From DASYAN01 sp036501345 (GTDB lineage Bacteria; Chloroflexota; Ktedonobacteria; Ktedonobacterales; Ktedonobacteraceae): a DNA stretch of 7,720 nt. The notes under the pieces were generated by a model. The model ran no database searches. It saw nothing but the letters and a program-made list of their open reading frames with translations, and was not told where the DNA came from. Location: positions 1 to 7,720 of the forward strand of contig DASYAN010000130.1 in assembly GCA_036501345.1 (NCBI GenBank), written 5' to 3'. Made by a program: the position numbers and the translations under genes. Numbering within the stretch: position 1 is the stretch's first letter; each line of letters opens with the position of its first letter. Of this stretch, positions 1-7,169 are shown in pieces.

Positions 1-2
1 TT

Positions 3-1139
3 GCACTTCAAAGCATGTGGTCACTGGCACGGCTGGATTTGCTTCTCTGGCGTCGCACGCCCTGGGCTATTGCAAGCGTACTCATTCCACCTCTTGGGAT
101 GGCTATCATGCTCGTGGTTCTTTCCTTTACGGTCACTCAAGAGCCAGTTGCCCTGGTGATCCAGTCCCAGGGTGCATATACAACGCAAATGGCAGAGATG
201 ATTGAAGCCGACACCGATTCGTATGCTCTTACGGTGATGAATATGCCTGAAGCAACGCAGGCACTTCATGATCAGCAAATAGCAGCCATTCTCACTATCC
301 CTCCTCACTTTGATCAGCAAGTCATTACACATACCGCCCATCTTGAGCTGACCCTCAACAACGTTGATATCGATTTCTCAGATGATATCCGTCGGAGTGT
401 GGAACGGACCGTCGGTCAATTCGATAGTTCCGGATTGGGTTCCCAAGCAGGACAGGCTAGCAATAGCGGGAATCTCGGCTCCTCCAACCCCTATCTCATC
501 ACGATAGACGAGCAAGATCTGAGAAAAACGAACGTGGACTTCCTTCGGTACCAAGTGCTTCCAGTACTTGTTTTGCTTGTATTACATATTGGATTGATGG
601 GAACGGCTCTCCTTTGTGCGCAAGATCGAGAACGTGGGACGGCACACTATCTGATTCTGGCTCCAGTATCAGCCTGGGTGTTCGTTGCTGGACGATTCCT
701 CGGTGGTTTCTGCGCCTCTTGCGGTGCAGTCATTCTCGTTGGAGGTCTCTGTATCCTCTTTGGAGTTATCGCTCCACCTGTCAATCACTGGCTTGCTCTT
801 GTCGTCCTGTTGGTTGCTACAACATTGAGCGCATCGGGGATGGGCGCTATTGTGGGAACATTCCTGCGAGGAACCAAAAATATCGCCCTGGCCACATCTC
901 TTCTGGCAACTTATTTCTTCTTCTTGGGCGGAGGCTTTACGACGATCGCATTTCTCCCCCAATGGATTCAAACCATTAGCGTTTTCAACCCCATTCGGTA
1001 CGCCATTGATGGAATGCGGCAGGCGCTGTTCTATCCTGATCTCACTGGATTTTCGACTGATATCGCAGTGCTGCTAGGAACTGCTGTGGTAGCAGTCCTT
1101 TTGGGTTCAATGGTTGTGCGTAGATCTTGGAGTACGTGA
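3..1139 (+). CDS. ABC-2 type transporter permease, start probably outside the window
   Basis: This is the membrane subunit of an ABC exporter of the ABC-2 family. From the ATG at 15 it is 374 residues: TM1 at about 18-41, a large extracytoplasmic domain at about 42-178, then five more hydrophobic segments at about 180-202, 220-250, 258-283, 290-312 and 349-367. That is the usual long-loop, six-helix ABC-2 layout. The motif FNPIRYAIDGMRQALF near the last loop is typical. The frame is open to the left edge and no ribosome site precedes the ATG at 15. The preceding residues ALQS align with VLQG just inside the start of the second permease of this window, so the real start is probably upstream. 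The extracytoplasmic domain shares a DDIRR/DDIQR patch with that second permease, so the two are related. The partner ATPase would be expected upstream. Substrate unknown. Confidence 0.88.
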   Translation, partial: ALQSMWSLARLDLLLWRRTPWAIASVLIPPLGMAIMLVVLSFTVTQEPVALVIQSQGAYTTQMAEMIEADTDSYALTVMNMPEATQALHDQQIAAILTIPPHFDQQVITHTAHLELTLNNVDIDFSDDIRRSVERTVGQFDSSGLGSQAGQASNSGNLGSSNPYLITIDEQDLRKTNVDFLRYQVLPVLVLLVLHIGLMGTALLCAQDRERGTAHYLILAPVSAWVFVAGRFLGGFCASCGAVILVGGLCILFGVIAPPVNHWLALVVLLVATTLSASGMGAIVGTFLRGTKNIALATSLLATYFFFLGGGFTTIAFLPQWIQTISVFNPIRYAIDGMRQALFYPDLTGFSTDIAVLLGTAVVAVLLGSMVVRRSWST

Positions 1140-1162
1140 AGAGAGAACAGGGATTGGCCTTC

Positions 1163-3040
1163 TCAGTCAGTATCCTTCACCTCCCCTGGTTGGACTGATC
1201 CATCAGGCAGTCGAGTACCAGCAAGCGAGTGTGCATGGATTAACTGCTCAATGCTCACCCCAACGACCCCCGATAGGTCAGCTCTTGCCAAGTTGACGTT
1301 GTTCACACGAACATTATGCATATCTGTGACTCGTAAGTCTGCATCGGCCAGATTGGCATTGTTGAAGTTGACTGCAACAAGTGTTGAAGAGGTAAATGTG
1401 CTCTTGTGCATGTCAGCATTGCTAAAATTGGCACCAGTCAAGTCGGTATCGGTGAGATTGAAGCCTGCAAAGCGACACCCATGGAAATCGTCCCCTTGCA
1501 AGCTGACCACATGGAAATCATCATCGATGAGTCTTGATCTGTAGAGAAAGCGCAAGAGTTCCGCTTTATGCCCACAGTTCAACTGACGCAGCATTTTCTG
1601 CGTGCGGGCAGATACGGCGGCTCCTGTGGGCTCGGTTGCCTTTGCAGAGAGAAGATGATCATGGGTGAGCATGAAAGAAATGCTCTGCTTGTAGTTGTTC
1701 AAGAGACGGGTTTCACGTTGCTCTTCAGCAGCAGCAAGAACAGCACGCTGCTGCTGGCGAAGCAATACATTCGTTTGATAGTGCTGTTGACTGAACCAGA
1801 TTACTGCTCCGATGACAAACAGGATAAGCCCTGCGAACAGCCAACGTGATCTGGGAAGAACGATACGTAACTGCAGCCACCGCCAAAGTCTTTCTGTCAT
1901 GATGCGTTTCTGCTGTGCCACCCGCAGTGGTGCAGTTTTCTCAATCAGAGCTGTTTGTAGCAGGATGCCTGCGATAAGCAGCATAAGCACAGCCCATCCG
2001 AGCAAGGCTATGAAATTGACCCACGGTGGCTCTGGTGTTACTTGCAACCCATGAAATGCCTGTTCAAGGAGACCTACTGCATAATAGACAGGAGAGAGGT
2101 GTGCCAATGCCCAGATCAGGTTCCCGTCAAATCGCTGTGGTTCCAACGAACCACTACAGAGATAGAGCGGGAATCCAAGGCCAAAGACCAGAGAGACCAC
2201 AGGCAATGTTCGTCTCAGTACAGCACCAAGTGCTACCCCAATACAACCAAAAATAGCAATACACAGGAGCATAACGCCAATCATTTCGAGAGGGTGGAGA
2301 GGGCTGATGTCGTATCCAAAGACAGCGAGCGCTACAGGAAATATCATGGCGAGTGTTGCCATAGTATCTGTTGCGAGCATACGACCCATAATGGAAAGAA
2401 GAGGATGAGCAGGAGTGACCGCGAGTAGTTTGATGGTACGAGTTTCAAATTCACGTGCGACTGCCATAGCACTCAAGATACTTGTCACGACAAAGGCGTC
2501 TAAAGCCAGACCACTGACGACAAGGTAGGGAACAAAACCTGTGTCATGATCAAGCAGATCCACCTCGCTCACGTGTACGCGGATGCCAGGAAACCGGAGT
2601 TGTCTGCCGAAAGCGACAATAGCAGAAGGGAGGGCGCGTTGAATATCGTCTGTCATGTCCGTATTCACATTGTCGACGGCGACGTGAAGAGTGATCTCTT
2701 GTCCCTGAGCGATGGCATACGAAAAGTTGCTTGGAAGGGTAATGATGGCAACCAAGCTCCCTCTATGCAAATCTGCGACAGCTGAGGCCTCATCCATCGA
2801 GCGGAGATCAAAGGAATGGTGGGCGGCAGCGAGTTGTGCAATAAATTCCCTGGCATAGGAACCATGATCCAAAGTCGTGATAGCAGTTGGCGCACGGCTC
2901 CCTGTCAGCCCGAAAAGGCTGACCAGAAAAAGAAACGTAACGGCCTGGATGATCGTGAGAGCGACAAACAGGCGTGCTCTGATTAATTGGATGAGTTCCG
3001 CCCGAAAACTTCCCTGAAGAACAGAAAGCAGTGCATTCAT
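1163..3040 (-). CDS. ABC-2 permease fused to a membrane-anchored pentapeptide-repeat domain
   Basis: This 625-residue protein has two halves. Residues 1-365 are a complete ABC-2 permease: TM1 about 24-46, an extracytoplasmic domain 47-171, and further hydrophobic segments about 172-194, 222-243, 252-276, 279-297 and 342-363. A basic linker (364-398) leads to a seventh hydrophobic segment (399-416). Then come a charged helical, possibly coiled-coil stretch (420-448) and a helical part ending in LLRFLYRSRLIDD. From L514 to L589 every fifth residue is L, F, M or V, giving 16 unbroken pentapeptides, enough for four turns of a right-handed quadrilateral beta-helix. The tail LAGTRLPDGS is common after such repeats. 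The LWRWLQL-TM-helix-FLY-LI order matches stand-alone pentapeptide proteins known to me from Ktedonobacteria and cyanobacteria. The ATG overlaps the ATPase stop by 4 bp and has GAGGTG 5 nt before it, so the two are coupled. If the permease has six helices, the repeat domain lies outside the cytoplasm. Its role is unknown. Confidence 0.9.
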   Translation of the reverse strand: MNALLSVLQGSFRAELIQLIRARLFVALTIIQAVTFLFLVSLFGLTGSRAPTAITTLDHGSYAREFIAQLAAAHHSFDLRSMDEASAVADLHRGSLVAIITLPSNFSYAIAQGQEITLHVAVDNVNTDMTDDIQRALPSAIVAFGRQLRFPGIRVHVSEVDLLDHDTGFVPYLVVSGLALDAFVVTSILSAMAVAREFETRTIKLLAVTPAHPLLSIMGRMLATDTMATLAMIFPVALAVFGYDISPLHPLEMIGVMLLCIAIFGCIGVALGAVLRRTLPVVSLVFGLGFPLYLCSGSLEPQRFDGNLIWALAHLSPVYYAVGLLEQAFHGLQVTPEPPWVNFIALLGWAVLMLLIAGILLQTALIEKTAPLRVAQQKRIMTERLWRWLQLRIVLPRSRWLFAGLILFVIGAVIWFSQQHYQTNVLLRQQQRAVLAAAEEQRETRLLNNYKQSISFMLTHDHLLSAKATEPTGAAVSARTQKMLRQLNCGHKAELLRFLYRSRLIDDDFHVVSLQGDDFHGCRFAGFNLTDTDLTGANFSNADMHKSTFTSSTLVAVNFNNANLADADLRVTDMHNVRVNNVNLARADLSGVVGVSIEQLIHAHSLAGTRLPDGSVQPGEVKDTD

Positions 3041-3978
3041 GGTGACACCTCATCAAAGGCCCGGAAGACTTCTGCCAGATCAGCTCCACGAATGCGGAAA
3101 CTACGAATGGCAGTAATGGGGAAAACCTTGCGCATCACCTCTTCAGGAACAATATCACCAGTCAGAAAAAGAGAGATGCCAGATGGTGTCTGATGAATAC
3201 GCAAGATGCCATCAATCCCGGAAAGTGCCTGCGTGAGCACTTCTCTTCCTCTTGCTTCACATTCGATATCCAGGCAACTTCCAGCACGAGCAACTAAGGT
3301 ATCGGGAGTCTCATAGGTGAGCAATTTGCCAGCACGCAGTACTGCTACTCTATCACACAAGGCCAGGGCCTCATCAAGATAATTCGTCGAAACAATAATC
3401 GTTGTTCCAGCTGATTTCAGAAAACGCAGATGCGACCAGATAGCATGTCGCGCCTCTACGTCCACACCAAGCGTTGGCTCATCAATGATTAATAAATCAG
3501 GGGAGTGCAAGAGGGCGCGAGCAATAGCGACACGTCGTTGGAGACCACCCGAGAGTGTCCGCACACGGTCCTGAGCACGTTCAGAGAGGGCAAGCAGCTC
3601 AAGGACTTCCTTGATGCGATGTTCAGGAGAGGAAACCTGGTACAAGGATGCTGCAAATTGAAGGTTTTCAAATGTCGTGAGCTCATCATAAAGCGCTGTC
3701 TCCTGGAAGACCACTCCAATCTTTCGACGAAGCTTGTTGTTGTGCCCAGCAAGCTTCTCATGAAAAACTGTAATGGTTCCAGATGAGGGACGTCGCAACC
3801 CCATAATTAAACTGAGCAACGTCGTTTTTCCGGCACCGTTTGGACCGAGGATCCCTGTGATTGTCCCCTGTTTCATCGTCAGGCTGATCTGGTCGAGAAT
3901 GATCCGTTTTTCGATCTTGCATGTGACCTGTTGAAAATAAACAGCTGCGGAAAAAGGGTGTAATGGTTGTTCGCTCAT
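3037..3978 (-). CDS. ABC transporter ATP-binding protein (ABC-2 exporter ATPase)
   Basis: This is the nucleotide-binding subunit that powers the fused permease encoded immediately downstream. From the ATG at 3978 it has 313 residues. Visible motifs in that numbering are Walker A GPNGAGKT (45-52), Q-loop VVFQET (Q92), signature LSGGL (142-146) and Walker B LLIIDEP (162-168) with the catalytic Glu at 167. The switch position reads STNYLDEA, so an Asn (199) stands where His is usual; Asn or Gln here occurs in some drug-exporter-type ATPases. A C-terminal extension of about 80 residues (from about 232) is typical of ABC-2 exporter ATPases of the NatA/DrrA kind. The frame could also start at a TTG at 4008, adding MVQSVFQWES. 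I prefer the ATG, which has GGAG three to four nt upstream and begins nearer to the conserved core. Its stop overlaps the permease start by 4 bp. Substrate unknown. Confidence 0.93.
   Translation of the reverse strand: MSEQPLHPFSAAVYFQQVTCKIEKRIILDQISLTMKQGTITGILGPNGAGKTTLLSLIMGLRRPSSGTITVFHEKLAGHNNKLRRKIGVVFQETALYDELTTFENLQFAASLYQVSSPEHRIKEVLELLALSERAQDRVRTLSGGLQRRVAIARALLHSPDLLIIDEPTLGVDVEARHAIWSHLRFLKSAGTTIIVSTNYLDEALALCDRVAVLRAGKLLTYETPDTLVARAGSCLDIECEARGREVLTQALSGIDGILRIHQTPSGISLFLTGDIVPEEVMRKVFPITAIRSFRIRGADLAEVFRAFDEVSP
3046..3051 (-). promoter_or_regulatory. Ribosome binding site of the permease-pentapeptide fusion gene
   Basis: GAGGTG lies 5 nt before the ATG at 3040, inside the last codons of the upstream ATPase gene. 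It supports this start and, with the ATGA stop-start overlap, translational coupling of ATPase and permease. Confidence 0.65.
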
Positions 3979-4027
3979 ACTCTCCCACTGAAATACGCTC
4001 TGAACCAAGGGACCTACTCTCTGAGTT

Positions 4028-4033
4028 AGTATA
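4028..4033 (-). promoter_or_regulatory. Possible -10 box for the exporter operon
   Basis: On the minus strand TATACT (five of six matches to TATAAT) lies 49 nt before the ATG at 3978. No good -35 hexamer is found at 16-18 nt spacing, so this is only a candidate. A start of transcription near 4021 would leave a leader of about 43 nt for the ATG, and only about 13 nt for the alternative TTG. Confidence 0.25.
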
Positions 4034-4103
4034 CATTACAATGCTGATTCTGCTTCTGGAAGCCCACGAGCCCACAAAGTCAAGCTTCCACTTTTGTTCT
4101 CTC

Positions 4104-4114
4104 TATGATATGCT
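4104..4114 (+). promoter_or_regulatory. Possible -10 region for the kinase gene
   Basis: Two overlapping hexamers, TATGAT (4104-4109) and TATGCT (4109-4114), resemble a -10 box and lie about 55-65 nt before the kinase ATG at 4170. The -35 positions at 16-18 nt spacing are poor matches. The region 3979-4169 between the divergent genes is otherwise without a recognisable gene or operator. Confidence 0.2.
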
Positions 4115-4157
4115 ATCTCTGCTGAAAAGGGAAAGTGGGGTAGCGAACATTTCTCTG

Positions 4158-4163
4158 GAGAGG
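4158..4163 (+). promoter_or_regulatory. Ribosome binding site that sets the kinase start
   Basis: GAGAGG (within GGAGAGG, 4157-4163) ends 6 nt before the ATG at 4170. It decides for this start over ATG codons further upstream in the same frame, the first of which (3963) lies inside the divergent ATPase gene. Confidence 0.7.
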
Positions 4164-4169
4164 TTGCAT

Positions 4170-6074
4170 ATGTTTGATTACAGAGGACAACGGTTTGGCA
4201 ATTACCAACTTCTTCGTCTTTTAGGAGAAGGCGGCTTTGCCCATGTCTATCTTGGGGAACATGTCTATCTGAGCACGCAGGCCGCCATCAAGGTCCTCAA
4301 TCCTCAAGTGGCCAATGATCTGGACTGGTTCCAGTCAGAGGCCCGTACTATTGCTCGCCTTATTCATCCAAACATTGTACGTGTCCTGGAATTTGGGGTA
4401 GAGGGCATCACTCCATTTCTTGTGCTTGACTATGCACCCAACGGGACGCTTCGTCAGCAGCATCCCAAAGGATCGGTTCTTCCGCTGCCCACTGTAGTCA
4501 CCTATGTGAAACAGATGGCTGAGGCTTTACAGTATGCACACGATCAGAAATTGATTCACCGCGATGTGAAGCCAGAAAATATGTTGGTGGGAAGAAGTAA
4601 TGAAGTTCTCCTCAGCGACTTTGGCATCGCCTTGATGGCACAGACATTGCGTGATCAGGAGGGGATGCAGGACGTGGCAGGCACTCTGCTCTACATGGCA
4701 CCGGAACAAATACAAGGTTACCCACGTCGGGCCAGCGATCAATACTCATTAGGCATTCTTGTCTACGAGTGGCTAGCTGGCGAATGCCCTTTTGGTGGCT
4801 CGCTTACCGAGATCATCTCACAACACCTCGCTGTTTCCCCTCCACCACTGCGTGCAAAGATGCCAACGGTTGCCCCAGCCGCTGAGCAGGTGGTTATGAC
4901 AGCGCTCGAGAAAGACTTTGAGAAGCGTTTTGACAGTGTCCGAGCATTTGCTCTCGCTCTGGAGCAGGCAAGTCAACTCAATACATCCACTTCTGAACAA
5001 GCTACGAAAACCGTTATGACGGGCTCGATATCCGTGTCTGTTAAACCTATTGCACCCCTGATCAGTGAAGGAGCCCCTGTGGCACCTACTATTCTGCCAT
5101 CTTCTGCGCCTATAGTGGAGGCAAAACCTAGGGGAATGCTCGTTTGTAGCTATCAGGAGCATGTGAACGTGGTCCGTTCCTGCTCATGGTTCTCCGATGG
5201 CAGACGAATTGTTTCCGCAAGCAATGATCAGACAGTACATGTCTGGGATGCGATGACAGGAAACAAGCGTCAAATTTACCAGGATATATCTGACGCCGTG
5301 CGCGTGGTGGCGACATCATCTGACGGCTCACGTATTGCTACCGCTGGAGCTGATGCACTGGTGCGGGTCTGGGAAGTTGCCACCAACCGTCTGATCCTCA
5401 CGTATCGTGGTCATTCGGGCAATGCCATCAATGCCATGGCTTGGTCGCCAAAGCAACTCCTCTTGGCTTCCGCTGCGACTGACGGCACAGTACACGTGTG
5501 GGATGGCACAACGGGACAGCCTCTCGCTATCTATCGTGGTCATACAGGCAACGTCAATTCATTGGCATGGTCACCCGATGAGTTTTCTTCGTCTTTCGGA
5601 CGTGGCTGTTGTATCGTTTCCGGCGGTGATGATACATCAGTGCAGATCTGGGAAGCTTCCACTGGAAAAAGGGTTGCGTTCTACCGCGGCCAACCTGCCA
5701 AGGTCCTGAGTGTTGACTGGTCGCCCAACGTGTATCCATCGTCCTCTGCCTCAAATACGCTCAACGGCTCGCGTGTGGCTTGTGGAAGAGCAGATGGGAT
5801 GGTACAGATGTGGGAGACGACCACGGATCGCGAAGTCCTGAGCTATCGTTATACGGCTCCCATCTCCGTTATAGCGTGGTCGCCAGATGGGAAGCGTTTT
5901 GCCTACGCCAGCGATAATAAGACGGTAGAGGTGTGGGATACCATGACCAATCTCAAACTCGTGACGTTCTCCCATACGGCTCCCCCACATGTGATGGCAT
6001 GGTCCCCTGATGGAAAGTCCATTGCCTCTGGCGGTGGTGACACCATGATACAGGTATGGGTTGCTGCTCCGTGA
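4170..6074 (+). CDS. Soluble Hanks-type Ser/Thr protein kinase with C-terminal seven-bladed WD40 propeller
   Basis: The protein has 634 residues from the ATG at 4170. The kinase domain (about 11-268) is complete: glycine loop LGEGGFAHVYLG (18-29), ATP lysine K41, helix-C Glu E57, catalytic loop HRDVKPEN (130-137, base D132), DFG (150-152) and GTLLYMAPEQ (171-180). The R before D132 marks an RD kinase, usually activated by phosphorylation of its activation loop; T172 is one candidate site. A Ser/Thr/Pro-rich linker (269-325) leads to seven WD repeats ending at residues about 360, 402, 445, 495, 549, 590 and 630 with VWD, VWE, VWD, IWE, MWE, VWD and VW, enough to close a propeller. Blades four and five carry extra Ser-rich loops after WSPD/WSPN. 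There is no membrane segment, PASTA domain or signal peptide, so it should act in the cytosol, with the propeller binding partners. Kinase-WD40 fusions are known in several bacterial phyla; the target here is unknown. Confidence 0.95.
   Translation: MFDYRGQRFGNYQLLRLLGEGGFAHVYLGEHVYLSTQAAIKVLNPQVANDLDWFQSEARTIARLIHPNIVRVLEFGVEGITPFLVLDYAPNGTLRQQHPKGSVLPLPTVVTYVKQMAEALQYAHDQKLIHRDVKPENMLVGRSNEVLLSDFGIALMAQTLRDQEGMQDVAGTLLYMAPEQIQGYPRRASDQYSLGILVYEWLAGECPFGGSLTEIISQHLAVSPPPLRAKMPTVAPAAEQVVMTALEKDFEKRFDSVRAFALALEQASQLNTSTSEQATKTVMTGSISVSVKPIAPLISEGAPVAPTILPSSAPIVEAKPRGMLVCSYQEHVNVVRSCSWFSDGRRIVSASNDQTVHVWDAMTGNKRQIYQDISDAVRVVATSSDGSRIATAGADALVRVWEVATNRLILTYRGHSGNAINAMAWSPKQLLLASAATDGTVHVWDGTTGQPLAIYRGHTGNVNSLAWSPDEFSSSFGRGCCIVSGGDDTSVQIWEASTGKRVAFYRGQPAKVLSVDWSPNVYPSSSASNTLNGSRVACGRADGMVQMWETTTDREVLSYRYTAPISVIAWSPDGKRFAYASDNKTVEVWDTMTNLKLVTFSHTAPPHVMAWSPDGKSIASGGGDTMIQVWVAAP
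5403..5543 (+). repeat. Direct DNA repeat between WD40 blades three and four
   Basis: TATCGTGGTCAT occurs identically at 5403-5414 and 5532-5543, 129 bp (43 codons) apart, coding YRGH at the start of adjacent blades. The sequence after both copies is also similar (GGCAA, then GCWTGGTC-like). This reflects blade duplication inside the propeller and is a possible site for recombination that changes blade number. Confidence 0.7.
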
Positions 6075-6139
6075 GTCAGTGCAGGAAACGCCGCATCATT
6101 GTACGTGCATTCAGTTCACTATGGAGGCATTGAGAAGCT

Positions 6140-6991
6140 ATGAGCTCATGTGGCTCTGACGGCAACGCAGCAACAATCTCATCACCGCTACGGCTCGCAT
6201 ATGGGCCAGCGTCATTGCAATTTGGCGACTTGTACGTGCCCAAAGGCTCAGGCCCACATCCTGTCGTTATCCTCATCCATGGTGGTTTCTGGCGTGCTGC
6301 ATATACACTGGCACTCATGCAAGGGCTGGCTGGAGATCTCGTAGAGAAGAGCGTGGCTGCATGGAATATCGAGTACCGCCGTCTGGGTGATCCCGGGGGA
6401 GGCTGGCCGGGCACCTTGCAGGATGTGGCACATGCTGCCGATTATCTGGCGATGCTGGCTCCCACGTATGCTCTGGACCTGACACGCATCATAGCAGTCG
6501 GGCATTCGGCTGGAGGCCAGCTTGCATTGTGGCTTGCAGCACGTTCTCGCTTACCAAAAAAGAGTCCACTGACGGTGAGCGATACGCCATTACCTCTGGC
6601 TGGTGTCGTCAGCCTTGCCGGGGCAAGCGATCTGAACCTCGTCTGGCACCTCAATTTGGGACAAGGGGCTGCTGCTGAATTACTTGGAGACAGTCCTGAC
6701 AAGGTCCCTGAACGCTATGCGATTGCTTCGCCTGCTACGCTCTTGCCACTGAACATTCCACAGGTGCTTCTTCATGGAAAGAGGGATAATCTGGTTCCAC
6801 TCACCGTCAGTCAGCAGTACGCACAGAAAGCAGTCAGGGCTGGAGATCGTGTGAGGCTGATCGAGTTGCCAGGAGCCGATCATTTTGCTCTGATCGATCC
6901 CACCTCGGCAGCATGGGCAATAGCAATCAAAGAAATACAGCAATTACATAACGAGCTCGATCTCGCAGCGAAAAACGAGCCTCAATCATGA
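6140..6991 (+). CDS. Alpha/beta hydrolase (esterase / kynurenine formamidase-like fold)
   Basis: This 283-residue enzyme has the features of small esterases in the alpha/beta hydrolase superfamily: oxyanion motif HGGFW (47-51), nucleophile elbow GHSAGG (121-126, S123), acid D216 in GKRDNLVP, and H248 in GADHF. The stretch with YRRLGDPGGGWPGTLQD (about 79-95) is typical of bacterial proteins often annotated as alpha/beta hydrolase or kynurenine formamidase-like; the real substrate cannot be told from this. No signal peptide or membrane segment is visible, so it is probably cytosolic. An in-frame TGA at 6131-6133 fixes ATG 6140 as the first start. GGAGG at 6123-6127 is 12 nt upstream, which is rather far. 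The gene begins 65 bp after the kinase stop on the same strand with no terminator in between, so co-transcription is possible but unproven. Confidence 0.9.
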   Translation: MSSCGSDGNAATISSPLRLAYGPASLQFGDLYVPKGSGPHPVVILIHGGFWRAAYTLALMQGLAGDLVEKSVAAWNIEYRRLGDPGGGWPGTLQDVAHAADYLAMLAPTYALDLTRIIAVGHSAGGQLALWLAARSRLPKKSPLTVSDTPLPLAGVVSLAGASDLNLVWHLNLGQGAAAELLGDSPDKVPERYAIASPATLLPLNIPQVLLHGKRDNLVPLTVSQQYAQKAVRAGDRVRLIELPGADHFALIDPTSAAWAIAIKEIQQLHNELDLAAKNEPQS

Positions 6992-7026
6992 GAGGAGACT
7001 GGCACCGAATGAACCCGCCGCTATTG

Positions 7027-7073
7027 TGGCTTCAGCCCCTTTAGAGAGGCGGGTTTCTCGTGGGCTAAAGCCA
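7027..7073. repeat. Long imperfect inverted repeat downstream of the hydrolase
   Basis: TGGCTTCAGCCC (7027-7038) pairs with GGGCTAAAGCCA (7062-7073) in 11 of 12 positions (one C-A mismatch). A short inner GAGA/TCTC pair (7044-7047 with 7056-7059) lies in the 23-nt loop. The run AGCCCCTTT-GAGAG recurs just beyond it (7034-7048, with one extra A, and 7075-7088). AACCCGCC (7012-7019) could also pair with GGCGGGTT (7048-7055), giving an alternative fold. There is no T-run on either strand, so this is not a standard intrinsic terminator. It may be a REP-like or MITE-like palindrome or a left-over end of an IS200/IS605 element. The rest of 6992-7170 holds no gene I can recognise. Confidence 0.65.
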
Positions 7074-7169
7074 GAGCCCCTTTGAGAGTATCACACCATC
7101 ACAAAAAGTTTTAGCTTGTTACACCACTATTTTGATGTACTATCTATTTGAACAGAGAACGTTGTGACA

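Noticed and set aside
1143..1164. GAGAA/TTCTC inverted repeat between the convergent permease genes as a shared terminator
   Set aside because: Only five base pairs with a 12-nt loop, no GC-rich stem and no T-run; it is within chance expectation.
3979..4008. TTG start giving a ten-residue longer ATPase
   Set aside because: Possible, but the ATG at 3978 is a better codon with its own GGAG, and the extra residues match nothing typical of the family.
3963..4169. Upstream extension of the kinase frame to an ATG at 3963 (69 extra residues)
   Set aside because: It overlaps the start of the divergent ATPase gene, has no kinase-like sequence, and the ATG at 4170 has a good ribosome site 6 nt upstream and starts just before the conserved kinase domain.
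6140..6180. N-terminal Cys of the hydrolase as a lipoprotein site
   Set aside because: There is no hydrophobic signal segment before Cys 4 and no lipobox, so lipidation is unlikely.
7027..7073. Hairpin as a Rho-independent terminator of the hydrolase gene
   Set aside because: No T-run follows the stem on either strand and the loop is long, so I list it as an inverted repeat of unknown role.
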